Shown here: positions 27,226 to 34,731 of the stretch, piece after piece
Numbering within the stretch: the first letter of the stretch is position 1
Layout of the letters: the number at the start of each line of letters is the position of its first letter
From: Ignavibacteria bacterium
GTDB taxonomy: Bacteria; Bacteroidota; Ignavibacteria; Kapaibacteriales; UBA2268
DNA length: 64,000 nucleotides
Reading direction: 5' to 3'
NCBI GenBank assembly: GCA_016844745.1
Contig: JAERMQ010000024.1
Span: 1-64,000, forward strand
Notes under the pieces: generated by a model
What the model was told of the DNA's origin: nothing
The model's input: the letters and a program-made list of their open reading frames with translations, nothing else
Databases searched by the model: none
Made by a program: the position numbers and the translations under genes

Positions 27226-27471
27226 TTACTGATAGTGGTTTGTCAAAGTGATTATTTCAACTTCATTGTCAACAATGATAAATATAGCCCGATATTTTTT
27301 ATCAATACGAAAAGAATAAATTTTTAATTGCTTTGGTTCAAGTATTTCAACATTTAACGATGGATGTTTGAAGTCATTCTCAAAAAGTGTTTTGGCTTTT
27401 TCGTATTTCTTCTCTAACTGATGAGTTTTTATAAACTCATTCAATTTACTGTTTAAATCTTTTATTTTCAT
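27226..27471 (-). CDS. RelE/ParE-type toxin
   Basis: 81 residues. Helical N-terminus, then beta strands LKIYSFRIDKKYRAIFIIVDNEVEIITLTNHYQ; the F-R-I-D-x-x-Y-R-A-I-F pattern and the terminal tract ending in His-Tyr match RelE-like ribosome-dependent mRNA interferases. Its start overlaps the upstream antitoxin-like gene by four bases. Whether it cuts mRNA or acts like ParE on gyrase cannot be told from sequence alone. Confidence 0.75.
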   Translation of the reverse strand: MKIKDLNSKLNEFIKTHQLEKKYEKAKTLFENDFKHPSLNVEILEPKQLKIYSFRIDKKYRAIFIIVDNEVEIITLTNHYQ

Positions 27472-27716
27472 CGCTTGGAGTATATTGACGAATTCTTTAA
27501 ACCATCCTCGATATCTTTCAATAATAATTCATTATGACCATATTCTTTTAGTGAAAACATTACATCCTGAATAGTTAAATTTCTATCAAACTCCTCGAGT
27601 TTAAGTACGTTTTTGCGAAGTACTACTTCCGTTACATCTTGCTCGAAAAGGGCGTTTAATATTTCAACTAAGTGCATGTTCAAGTCTTTTATCCCTATTT
27701 CTAAAACTGCTTTCAT
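27468..27716 (-). CDS. Antitoxin of the RelE/ParE-like pair
   Basis: 82 residues, acidic C-terminal half. The N-terminal IGIKDLNMHLVEILNALFEQDVTEVVLRKN could form a small DNA-binding or dimer domain, and the C-terminal EYGHNELLLKDIEDGLKNSSIYSKR would wrap the toxin. Antitoxin-first order with a four-base overlap is standard for type II modules. Family not named. Confidence 0.68.
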   Translation of the reverse strand: MKAVLEIGIKDLNMHLVEILNALFEQDVTEVVLRKNVLKLEEFDRNLTIQDVMFSLKEYGHNELLLKDIEDGLKNSSIYSKR

Positions 27717-27873
27717 AATTATATCATTCCTTCCAATTTCATTTTGACTTAAAAATCAATCCCAGCAAAATTAAGTTTTTTTTTAGCAAATAGAGAAACA
27801 CATTTTCAAATTTACTGAATTATTTTATCTCATCTTCGGTTAGAAGGCACTTCTGACAAGAGAGGAAAGAAAT

Positions 27874-28030
27874 AAAAACCTTATTCAAACCAATAACCTC
27901 AGTAGAAAAACAAAAAGCACCTCCCTTTAACCTTATTTTCGTTTATTTATGGCAGAAAATAAGGAAATAAGGTTGCGATTTTGCTCTAATCACAATTTCC
28001 TGAGGTTAATTGGTTTTGAATAAGATTTTT
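27874..28030. mobile_element. MITE-like 157-bp inverted-repeat element
   Basis: Left end AAAAACCTTATTCAAACCAA...CCTCAG (27874-27902) is the inverse of the right end CTGAGGTTAA...GAATAAGATTTTT (28000-28030), with two extra bases and about one mismatch. A second nested inverted repeat AACCTTATTT / AAATAAGGTT lies inside. There is no reading frame, so it would need a transposase from elsewhere. Confidence 0.6.
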
Positions 28031-28410
28031 AAATTGAAACTGAAAATCTATCGCAATGATTATCCTTAATCACTCTAAAGCTAAATGCAAATGACTAATC
28101 AATTCAAAAATTAAAAAATCATTTTCAAATCTTTTACAAACCATTTTCTTGATAATTTTTTATTTCTGATTATTTTTGTTCAAATCGTTCTTTGATATTA
28201 GGAATGCCGGTTGATTGTCTGCCGGAGGAGAAAATAGTTTATAAAGTTGAAAGTTCATAAAGTTTATAAAGTAGAATAGACGCCCTCGTCTGTTCAAAAA
28301 AAATATGAAATTTAATAGTCAAACTTACCAATGGTTAATAGTTCATGGTAGAATAGACGCACTCGTTTGTTCACCAAAAAAAATTAAAACCGTAGAAAAT
28401 CGTAGAAATA

Positions 28411-28470
28411 AGTAGAAAGGAATTAAGTCGTCTGAATTAGGATATATAGGATTAAAGGATTATAAGATTT
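28411..28470. repeat. Dispersed GTCTGAA...GATTAAAGGATT element (copy 2)
   Basis: Begins AGTAGAAAGG, then GTCTGAATTAGGAT, then GGATTAAAGGATTATAAGATTT. The reverse complement of 57842-57893 matches it at nearly every position, and the copy between flgB and flgC shares its framework. Confidence 0.8.
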
Positions 28471-28536
28471 GAATTAATAACTCATAACTTATAATTCATA
28501 ATTAACCATTGACCATTGACCATTGCCAATTTACCA

Positions 28537-29937
28537 TTAGAAATACAAATCCCGTTCGCCTTGTGAAATTCTTTGAAGATATTGGATTGTTTTATTCCGG
28601 GTATGTTCCTGCGGAATATTCTCAATTTCAGTAGAAATTAATGTATCCCCCAATTTAACCGTTTCATCATCAGCATAATCAATTAAATATTCTTTTAATG
28701 TTAAAAGCGCATTCGGAAGACAATGTAGTTTTATTAGACCGGGTTTTGCCAAATCCATGAAGTCCTCCCCTACCCTGCCTATCCGGTAGCAACCAGTACA
28801 GAAAGACGGCACATATCCCTGAGAAATTACATCCTGAATGACTTCGCCTGAACTTCTGCAGTCGTTCATTGCAAACTGGCTTTCATCTTCCATTTTGGCA
28901 AAGGCTTGTTTGTATCCTCCGGGATTCGTACGCGAACCGGCGCTTATTTGCGAAATCCCCAAATTGAAAAGCGAAGTCCTCATTTCAATAGATTCGCGTG
29001 TAGATAGAATCATTCCGGTATAAGGTACGGTACAGCGGAGTACTGCTACCAATTTCCTGAAATCCCTGTCGCTTACCTGATAGGGAATATTTTGTGAAGC
29101 AGGTGCATTTGTGGCAGGTCTGATTCTTGGAATAGAAATAGTATGAGGACCAATATTGAATTTCCTATCTAAATGCTGTGCATGTGATATTAATGAAAGA
29201 ACTTCGAAACGATAATCGTATAATCCGAACAAAGCGCCTATTCCAACATCATTCAGTCCGTTTTCGAGCGCTCTGTCCATAGTTGAAATTCGCCAGTCAT
29301 AATCGGATTTATTTCCGGAGGGATGCATTGTCTTGTATGTTTCTCTGTGATATGTTTCCTGAAATACTGTATATGTACCGATTGGCACCAGACTGATTTT
29401 TTTAAATTCCTCGTCTGTCAGAGGAGCAATCTCCAGATTAATACGCCTGATGGAGCTACCTTTAGAATCCTTAACACTATAGACGGCTTCGATGGCTTCA
29501 ATGAAATAACCGAGGGAGCAATTTTTGTGATGTTCGCCCATGAGCATCAAAGTTCGTTTATGTCCCTGAGATAGTATATATCGGGTTTCATCTTTAATTT
29601 CATCGATGGTGAGGGTTCTGCGGCTTAATTCTTTATTTTCAACCCGGAATCCGCAATACATGCAGTTATTAGAGCAGTAATTCGAAATATATAAAGGAGC
29701 GAACAACACTAATCTCTTACCATAGATTTCTTCTTTTATTTTGTTTGCCGTATCGAACAGTTTTTCAAGGTTGGGATAGTCTTCAATGTTCAGTAAGTAT
29801 GCCACATCCCCCAAATCAATTCCATTCAACTCCAAAGCACGTTGCAAAATATCATCGATTATTTGATTATCAGTTTTGTTGCAGGTTTGAAGCAAATTAT
29901 TGATTTGAACTTCATCTATAATATTATGGTTTGGCAT
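28537..29937 (-). CDS. hydG: [FeFe]-hydrogenase maturase HydG (radical SAM tyrosine lyase)
   Basis: Cleaves tyrosine to supply CO and cyanide for the hydrogenase H-cluster. The radical-SAM site is C88-x3-C92-x2-C95 (CSNNCMYC), and a second cluster motif C380-x2-C383-x22-C406 matches the HydG C-terminal CX2CX22C exactly, which separates it from the related thiazole enzyme ThiH. 466 residues is normal. No hydE, hydF or hydrogenase gene is in the window, so it stands alone here; a heptamer-like repeat follows its stop. Confidence 0.92.
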   Translation of the reverse strand: MPNHNIIDEVQINNLLQTCNKTDNQIIDDILQRALELNGIDLGDVAYLLNIEDYPNLEKLFDTANKIKEEIYGKRLVLFAPLYISNYCSNNCMYCGFRVENKELSRRTLTIDEIKDETRYILSQGHKRTLMLMGEHHKNCSLGYFIEAIEAVYSVKDSKGSSIRRINLEIAPLTDEEFKKISLVPIGTYTVFQETYHRETYKTMHPSGNKSDYDWRISTMDRALENGLNDVGIGALFGLYDYRFEVLSLISHAQHLDRKFNIGPHTISIPRIRPATNAPASQNIPYQVSDRDFRKLVAVLRCTVPYTGMILSTRESIEMRTSLFNLGISQISAGSRTNPGGYKQAFAKMEDESQFAMNDCRSSGEVIQDVISQGYVPSFCTGCYRIGRVGEDFMDLAKPGLIKLHCLPNALLTLKEYLIDYADDETVKLGDTLISTEIENIPQEHTRNKTIQYLQRISQGERDLYF

Positions 29938-30019
29938 ATATTCTTAATCTTTTGATTTGCTTATTTCTGATAAGTTATAAAATCTTGATTCTTAAAATGT
30001 TCTCATAACCCAAAAATGA

Positions 30020-30044
30020 ATTCCAAAGTGCAACTTTGGAATTA
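30020..30044. terminator. Perfect palindrome between the uridylyltransferase gene and hydG
   Basis: AATTCCAAAGT / ACTTTGGAATT, an 11-base perfect stem with a GCA loop; on the minus strand it is followed by CATTTTTGGG. It may end the panD operon transcript, or be a dispersed palindrome. A related ATTCCGATTTTGGAAT lies near 30070. Confidence 0.5.
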
Positions 30045-30138
30045 GTATGAACCATAATTCTCATTTCAAAATTCCGATTTTGGAATGTAATTTTCACGTA
30101 AAATACTTTTACATTTAATTCAATGTCCTAATTAGTAA

Positions 30139-30957
30139 TTAATAATTAGTAATTAATTTCGCTTCCAAAGTTTCCAATTCCGCAACGGTATTAATTCCCT
30201 GCATTTGGTCAAAAGCATCGAGGCAACAGGCTTTAACTTTATAATTTTTATTCCGGAGTATTTCAATAATATCTGTCAAATAATATTCACCCTGGGCATT
30301 ATTATTTTTCAATTCCCTGAGAGATGAGAACAGCAGCGGTGATTTAATAAAATATATACCGCTGTTGATTTCACTGATTTGTTTTTCTTCTTCAGTAGCA
30401 TCCTTATCTTCAGTGATTTTCACAAAGTTACCGTCCTGAGTGCGAATTACCCTGCCATATCCTTTCGGAATCGGAGCAATGGTTGTTAGGACAGATGCAT
30501 CGGCTTCATTCAATCCATGATTTTCTATAAATTCAAGAAGAGTATTGGATTGAACCATCGGGACATCTCCGGATAAAATCAAAACATTACCGTCAAAGCC
30601 TGATAAATCAGATTCAGCCTGCGCTGCTGCATGACCTGTTCCAAGCTGCTGCTCCTGAACTGCAAAGGAAATATTTCCTAAATGAAGATTTGTGACATAT
30701 TCAATAACAAGTTCCCTGCCATGCCCAACTATTAATACAATTTTTTCAGGATTAAGCTTACCGGCTGTTTCGAGGACATAACCAATTAATGGACGACCAG
30801 CGAGTTGAGCCATTACTTTAGGAAACTGGGGATTATTCATTCGTTTCCCTAATCCGGCTGCTAAGATTATTATCGAAAATTTTTTATTGGAAGAAGAATG
30901 ATTTTTATTGATATAGGTTTCTTGGTTGGTAATATCTTTCAAATTCAAGTCCGTCAC
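30139..30957 (-). CDS. GlmU-like nucleotidyltransferase (uridylyltransferase domain only)
   Basis: 272 residues. Nucleotidyltransferase A fold: IIILAAGLGKRM...FPKVMAQLAGRPLI near residue 30, QEQQLGTGHAAAQAE, the metal-binding GDVP, and EINSGIYF. These are the GlmU N-terminal motifs for making UDP-GlcNAc from GlcNAc-1-phosphate, but the left-handed beta-helix acetyltransferase domain is missing, so another enzyme must supply acetylation. The last residues KLITNY plus the stop are encoded by an AT-rich tandem repeat (about 30130-30158). It starts 11 bases after panD. Confidence 0.85.
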   Translation of the reverse strand: MTDLNLKDITNQETYINKNHSSSNKKFSIIILAAGLGKRMNNPQFPKVMAQLAGRPLIGYVLETAGKLNPEKIVLIVGHGRELVIEYVTNLHLGNISFAVQEQQLGTGHAAAQAESDLSGFDGNVLILSGDVPMVQSNTLLEFIENHGLNEADASVLTTIAPIPKGYGRVIRTQDGNFVKITEDKDATEEEKQISEINSGIYFIKSPLLFSSLRELKNNNAQGEYYLTDIIEILRNKNYKVKACCLDAFDQMQGINTVAELETLEAKLITNY

Positions 30958-30968
30958 TCGCTTTCACA

Positions 30969-31361
30969 TTAATTTCTCTTAAATATTTTTCCAGCCGAAA
31001 TCTCACTGCCTTTATTTTTAATATTATTATTTTCATCAACCAAAATCACTACTGGTTCATGGTTAGCAGCTTGAGAATCCTCGATATTGACATACGATAA
31101 AATAATAACTTCATCTCCGATGGCAACGAGCCTGGCTGCTGCACCGTTGATACATATAGTGCCGCTTCCTGCTTCTCCTGTTATTACATAAGTATCGAAT
31201 CTGCTGCCGCTATTTATATCAAGTACTGAGACTTTTTCATAATTCAATATATCCGCTGCTTCCAATAAGTTTTTATCAATTGTAATACTGCCTTCATAAT
31301 AAAGATTAGCCTCGGTCACTTTGGCGCGGTGTATCTTCGATTTTAGCATTATTCTTTGCAT
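30969..31361 (-). CDS. panD: Aspartate 1-decarboxylase (pyruvoyl proenzyme)
   Basis: Makes beta-alanine for pantothenate and CoA. The self-cleavage site Gly24-Ser25 in YYEGSITID is in the canonical place, after [46 protein letters not shown] is the conserved core. 130 residues is usual. Directly upstream of the GlmU-like gene in one operon. Confidence 0.95.
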   Translation of the reverse strand: MQRIMLKSKIHRAKVTEANLYYEGSITIDKNLLEAADILNYEKVSVLDINSGSRFDTYVITGEAGSGTICINGAAARLVAIGDEVIILSYVNIEDSQAANHEPVVILVDENNNIKNKGSEISAGKIFKRN

Positions 31362-31438
31362 TTCAGCCTCAAATTCGCTTTATGTTTCTCAAACAATAGA
31401 AGTATATTAACGAATATTTTCAGAATATATTTTTGAAT

Positions 31439-31714
31439 TCAGGATTTCCTGGTCATTATTTCAAGCAGGAATTTTCCTCGCCTGGTGATTCTCGACCAAA
31501 CACATTTATCAAAATCCATTACTGACCCTTTTAGAAAACCATTCAAAATAAGCTGACGGGCACACCGGTTAATATCTTTTTCAGTATAATTGGTCATATT
31601 GACTCGTTTGCCTGTAGCATCGTTAAGGACGAGGAGCGCTAATTCATCACATGATTTCGTGTCCGGCGCCATATCGTCGTAATAAGGAATCTCCAATTGA
31701 AAATCAAATTTCAT
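31439..31714 (-). CDS. Small winged-helix-like protein, unknown function
   Basis: 91 residues. TEKDINRCARQLILNGFLKG followed by VWSRITRRGKFLLEIMTRKS resembles a winged-helix recognition helix and wing (the I-T-x-x-G-x-x-L pattern of PadR/MarR-like modules), but the N-terminal half is short. No family recognised. It lies 77 bases upstream of panD on the same strand and could be the first gene of that operon. Confidence 0.6.
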   Translation of the reverse strand: MKFDFQLEIPYYDDMAPDTKSCDELALLVLNDATGKRVNMTNYTEKDINRCARQLILNGFLKGSVMDFDKCVWSRITRRGKFLLEIMTRKS

Positions 31715-32128
31715 TTACTTTCTTTATATTTTAATATTATTCTGTTCCTAAATGTCATACACACAAATAAGACTTGTGAAAATTTAGGTTGAATGTCATT
31801 CTGAGCTGAGCGAAGAATCTTATTGCAGAATCTGATATATTCAATTTATATTCTTACTTCCTAAAAATCTTCAAATTCATTTGGAAGACTATAGTTATAA
31901 GCCGTTCCCGGATTCTTACTCTTATTTCCTTACCACAAAAAAATACATTAATCTTATATTTTAGAAGATTCTTCGCTTCGCTCAGAATGACATTCTTCTT
32001 GAATTTTCAAAATGCTCATTCCAAAGATTGCCGATTTTCAAATTTAAAACATCAATAAATTTAATCAAACTTTCTCCTACTACAAAACTTACAGAAACAA
32101 ACCGATGGATTTTTTTTAATTTGCGAAT
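31715..32128. other. Divergent intergenic region with split hairpin element
   Basis: Arms of the GAAGAATC family at 31791-31821 (GAATGTCATTCTGAGCTGAG) and 31963-31996 (reverse copy) are about 140 bases apart, separated by AT-rich sequence that is not self-complementary. No gene seen; promoters for both flanking genes should lie here but no strong match was found. Confidence 0.6.
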
Positions 32129-33574
32129 ATGAAAAATGAAATAAAAAAATATGAACAAAAGGCGAAGTTGCTCGAGCCAAACACAGATGAGCGAAAAATA
32201 TTAACGAATATGGTAATGAATTATTCCGAAGAATTCCTAAATAATATCAATTCATCTCTAACCTATAAAGAAACCGAAGACAAAGGAGCAGGAATATATG
32301 ATTTCGACATATCGGATGAACCTACAAATCCGGATATTATATTAAATGCCGTCAAAGAACATATAGACAAACCGGGCATAAATCCGGCTTCCGGTGGACA
32401 CATGGCATATATACCGGGTGGTGGAATTTTCTATTCAGCTTTAGGCGATTGGCTCGCTGCAATTATAAACAAATATGCAGGAGTATTCTTTGCCGCACCA
32501 GGAGCTGTCCGGCTCGAGAATATGCTTCTGCGTTGGATTGGCTCAATTGCCGGATATCCGTCAGATGCTGCTGGGAATCTCACATCCGGCGGCAGTATTG
32601 GTAATTTAATCGGAATAGTTGCAGCAAGGGATGCCAAAGAACTTAATGCAATATATTTCCCAAAAGCAGTTATTTACCTGACTTCACACGCTCATCATTC
32701 TATTCGAAAATCGCTTCGTATTGCAGGATTATATGATTGTATAGTCCGGGAAATAGATATGGATGAGGGTTTCAGGATGATTCCCGGCAAACTTGAATCT
32801 GCAATTTTTAAAGACCAAAAAGCAGGATTGATTCCTTTTTTGGCAATATCGTCTGCAGGAACAACCGATACCGGAGCCATTGACCCATTATCTGACATAG
32901 GTGATATTTGCTTCCAGAACAAAATATGGCATCATATTGACGGCGCTTATGGTGCATTCTTCAAATTAAGCGATTTAGTTGCTGATAATCTTCAGGGAAT
33001 GGAAAAATCCGACTCAATTGTAATGGACCCTCATAAAGGTTTATTTCTGCCTTATGGCTCCGGCTCTGTGTTGGTAAAGAATTCGGAGTATTTATATAAT
33101 TCATTTCGCCATACTGCGAATTATATGCAGGATGCCGATTTGCATAAAGATGAAATGTCGCCAAATGATCTATCACCCGAAATGTCAAAACATTTTCGTG
33201 CGCTGCGGTTATGGCTCCCACTAAAGCTTGCTGGAGTTTCTGCATTCAAAGCAGCCATAAATGAGAAAGTACTTCTTGCCCGTTATTTCTATGAAAACAT
33301 TCAAAAGATAGATGGATTCGAGGTCGGTGCTTATCCCGAATTATCGATTGTTACATACCGGTATGTACCTGATAAGGGTGATGCGGATGAATTCAATAAA
33401 AGATTAATTTCAGAAATATTAAAAGACGGAAGAATATTACTTTCTTCAACAATATTAAATGGTAAATTTACACTAAGACTTGTATCAATGCACCTGCGAA
33501 CCCATTTACCTCAAATTGAATTAGCGCTGGAGTTATTAAAGGAAAAAAGCGAATATATCAGGAATAATTTTTAG
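32129..33574 (+). CDS. Group II PLP-dependent amino-acid decarboxylase
   Basis: 481 residues. It has the fold-I group II decarboxylase pattern: NPASGGHMAYIPGGG, LTSGGSIGNLIGIVAARD, SHAHHSIRKSLRIAGL, DGAYGAFF, and the PLP lysine K303 in MDPHKGLFLPYGSGSVLV. This family decarboxylates aromatic amino acids, glutamate or aspartate; I cannot fix the substrate. A second aspartate decarboxylase gene (panD) lies nearby on the other strand, but that may be coincidence. Confidence 0.88.
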   Translation: MKNEIKKYEQKAKLLEPNTDERKILTNMVMNYSEEFLNNINSSLTYKETEDKGAGIYDFDISDEPTNPDIILNAVKEHIDKPGINPASGGHMAYIPGGGIFYSALGDWLAAIINKYAGVFFAAPGAVRLENMLLRWIGSIAGYPSDAAGNLTSGGSIGNLIGIVAARDAKELNAIYFPKAVIYLTSHAHHSIRKSLRIAGLYDCIVREIDMDEGFRMIPGKLESAIFKDQKAGLIPFLAISSAGTTDTGAIDPLSDIGDICFQNKIWHHIDGAYGAFFKLSDLVADNLQGMEKSDSIVMDPHKGLFLPYGSGSVLVKNSEYLYNSFRHTANYMQDADLHKDEMSPNDLSPEMSKHFRALRLWLPLKLAGVSAFKAAINEKVLLARYFYENIQKIDGFEVGAYPELSIVTYRYVPDKGDADEFNKRLISEILKDGRILLSSTILNGKFTLRLVSMHLRTHLPQIELALELLKEKSEYIRNNF

Positions 33575-33617
33575 AGTTCTTTTATTTCAACAAAAAATTA
33601 CTTAATTTTGAAGTTCT

Positions 33618-33699
33618 GCGGAAGTGGTGAAATGGCAGACACACCATCTTGAGGGGGTGGCGCTCTACGGGCATGCGGGTTCAAGTCCCGCCTTCCGCA
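33618..33699 (+). tRNA. tRNA-Leu (GAG)
   Basis: Acceptor arms GCGGAAG / CTTCCGC pair fully. The anticodon arm is CCATC-TTGAGGG-GGTGG, giving anticodon GAG, with a long class II variable arm and the T-loop GGTTCAAGTCC. The 3' CCA is not encoded. TAATTTTG at 33603-33610 resembles the Bacteroidota -7 box but lies very close to the 5' end. Confidence 0.95.
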
Positions 33700-33796
33700 C
33701 TAATCCAGTAAAGTAATTATGAATTATAAGTTATGAATTATTATTATATTGTTCCCATATTAATATGTAATGATTAAAGTGTTATGAAAAATTTAC

Positions 33797-33878
33797 ATTG
33801 TAACCCTGAACTTGATTCAGAATCCAAAATCATTAAAAATCAAGGAGATGGATTCTGAATCAAGTTCAGGATGATAAA
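33797..33878. repeat. Hairpin element with CTGAACTTGATTCAGAATCC arms
   Basis: Inverted arms 33797-33826 and 33849-33878 around a 22-base spacer, in the region between tRNA-Leu and the DUF4197 gene. The same arm type (TGATTCAGAATCC) recurs at 47132-47212. The rest of 33700-33969 is AT-rich with no gene. Confidence 0.75.
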
Positions 33879-33969
33879 AATCATGAATTGTTTATACTAA
33901 CTTTTTTTTCTTAATTACAATATTTTAAACTTAAATTCTACTATTAAATGATATAAAAATTGAAAGGAA

Positions 33970-34713
33970 ATGAAAATGTTATTAAAAAATAAGTTATTAC
34001 TTTTATTATTTCTCCTTATATCGGCATCCAATCTTTCATGCCAGAGTTTTGGAGGAGCTAAGAAATTTTTAGATGAAGCAAAGAAGCTCACCAAATCTGA
34101 TAAATTAACAGAATCCGATGCTGTATCAGGAATAAAAGAGGCTTTAACACAAGGCATAAGCAAAGGTACTGATATAGTTTCCAGGATGGATGGGTATTTC
34201 AAAAATCCTGAAATAAAAATACCATTCCCACCGGAAGCAAAAAAAGTAGAAAAATCATTGAGGGATATCGGAATGGGCAGCGAAGTTGATAAAGTTGTTG
34301 TAACATTGAATCGAGCGGCAGAAACTGCCGCCACCGAAGCCAAACCGATTTTTGTCAGCGCAATTAAACAAATGACAGTCACCGATGCAATTGGAATCGT
34401 AAAGGGAAATGATGGCGCCGCAACAGATTACCTTCGCAGAACAACGTCAGTGCTGCTTGCAGATAAATTTCGTCCGGTTATTTCAAGTTCGCTCGATAAG
34501 GTCGATGCAACAAAATACTGGAAATCAGTAATGACAACATATAATAAAATTCCTTTCGTAGATAAAGTCAATCCCGACCTTACGGAATACGTTCTTGGAA
34601 AAGCATTAGAAGGCTTATTCCACATGATTGCCAAAGAAGAAACAAATATCCGTAAAGACCCTGTCGCACGCACCACCGAATTATTGAAAAAAGTTTTTGG
34701 CGGAAATTTCTAA
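33970..34713 (+). CDS. DUF4197 lipoprotein
   Basis: 247 residues. Lipoprotein signal LLLLLFLLISASNLSCQ with lipobox LSC, then the DUF4197 pattern: SGIKEALTQGISKGTDIVSRMDGYFKNPEIKIPFPPEAKKVEKSLRDIGMG, VTLNRAAETAATEAKPIF, AIGIVKGNDGAATDYLRRTTS and FVDKVNPDLTEYVLGKALEGLFHMIAKEE. The family is widespread in the Gram-negative envelope, with no established function. The next gene starts 18 bases on. Confidence 0.9.
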   Translation: MKMLLKNKLLLLLFLLISASNLSCQSFGGAKKFLDEAKKLTKSDKLTESDAVSGIKEALTQGISKGTDIVSRMDGYFKNPEIKIPFPPEAKKVEKSLRDIGMGSEVDKVVVTLNRAAETAATEAKPIFVSAIKQMTVTDAIGIVKGNDGAATDYLRRTTSVLLADKFRPVISSSLDKVDATKYWKSVMTTYNKIPFVDKVNPDLTEYVLGKALEGLFHMIAKEETNIRKDPVARTTELLKKVFGGNF

Positions 34714-34731
34714 ACCTTTTATAAATAACTT

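Larger units (their letters stand above)
27717..28536. other. 820-bp repeat-rich region between the toxin-antitoxin pair and hydG
   Basis: No gene seen. It holds a 157-bp inverted-repeat element (27874-28030), a direct repeat GTAGAATAGACGC...CTCGT.TGTTCA at 28271-28296 and 28348-28373, one copy of the GTCTGAA...GATTAAAGGATT family (28411-28470) and tandem ACCATTG units (28503-28530) at the hydG stop. It appears to be a repeat accumulation site. Confidence 0.7.

Noticed and set aside
28271-28373. Two 26-base direct repeats as a minimal CRISPR
   Set aside because: Only two imperfect copies, no cas genes, and the same kind of sequence debris surrounds them.
32129-33574. PLP decarboxylase as part of a beta-alanine pathway with panD
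   Set aside because: The genes are divergent with a 0.4-kb gap, and panD already covers that step; proximity alone is not enough.
33618-33699. tRNA-Ser (TGA) reading of the class II tRNA
   Set aside because: The five-base anticodon stem CCATC/GGTGG sets the loop as TTGAGGG, so the anticodon is GAG (Leu).
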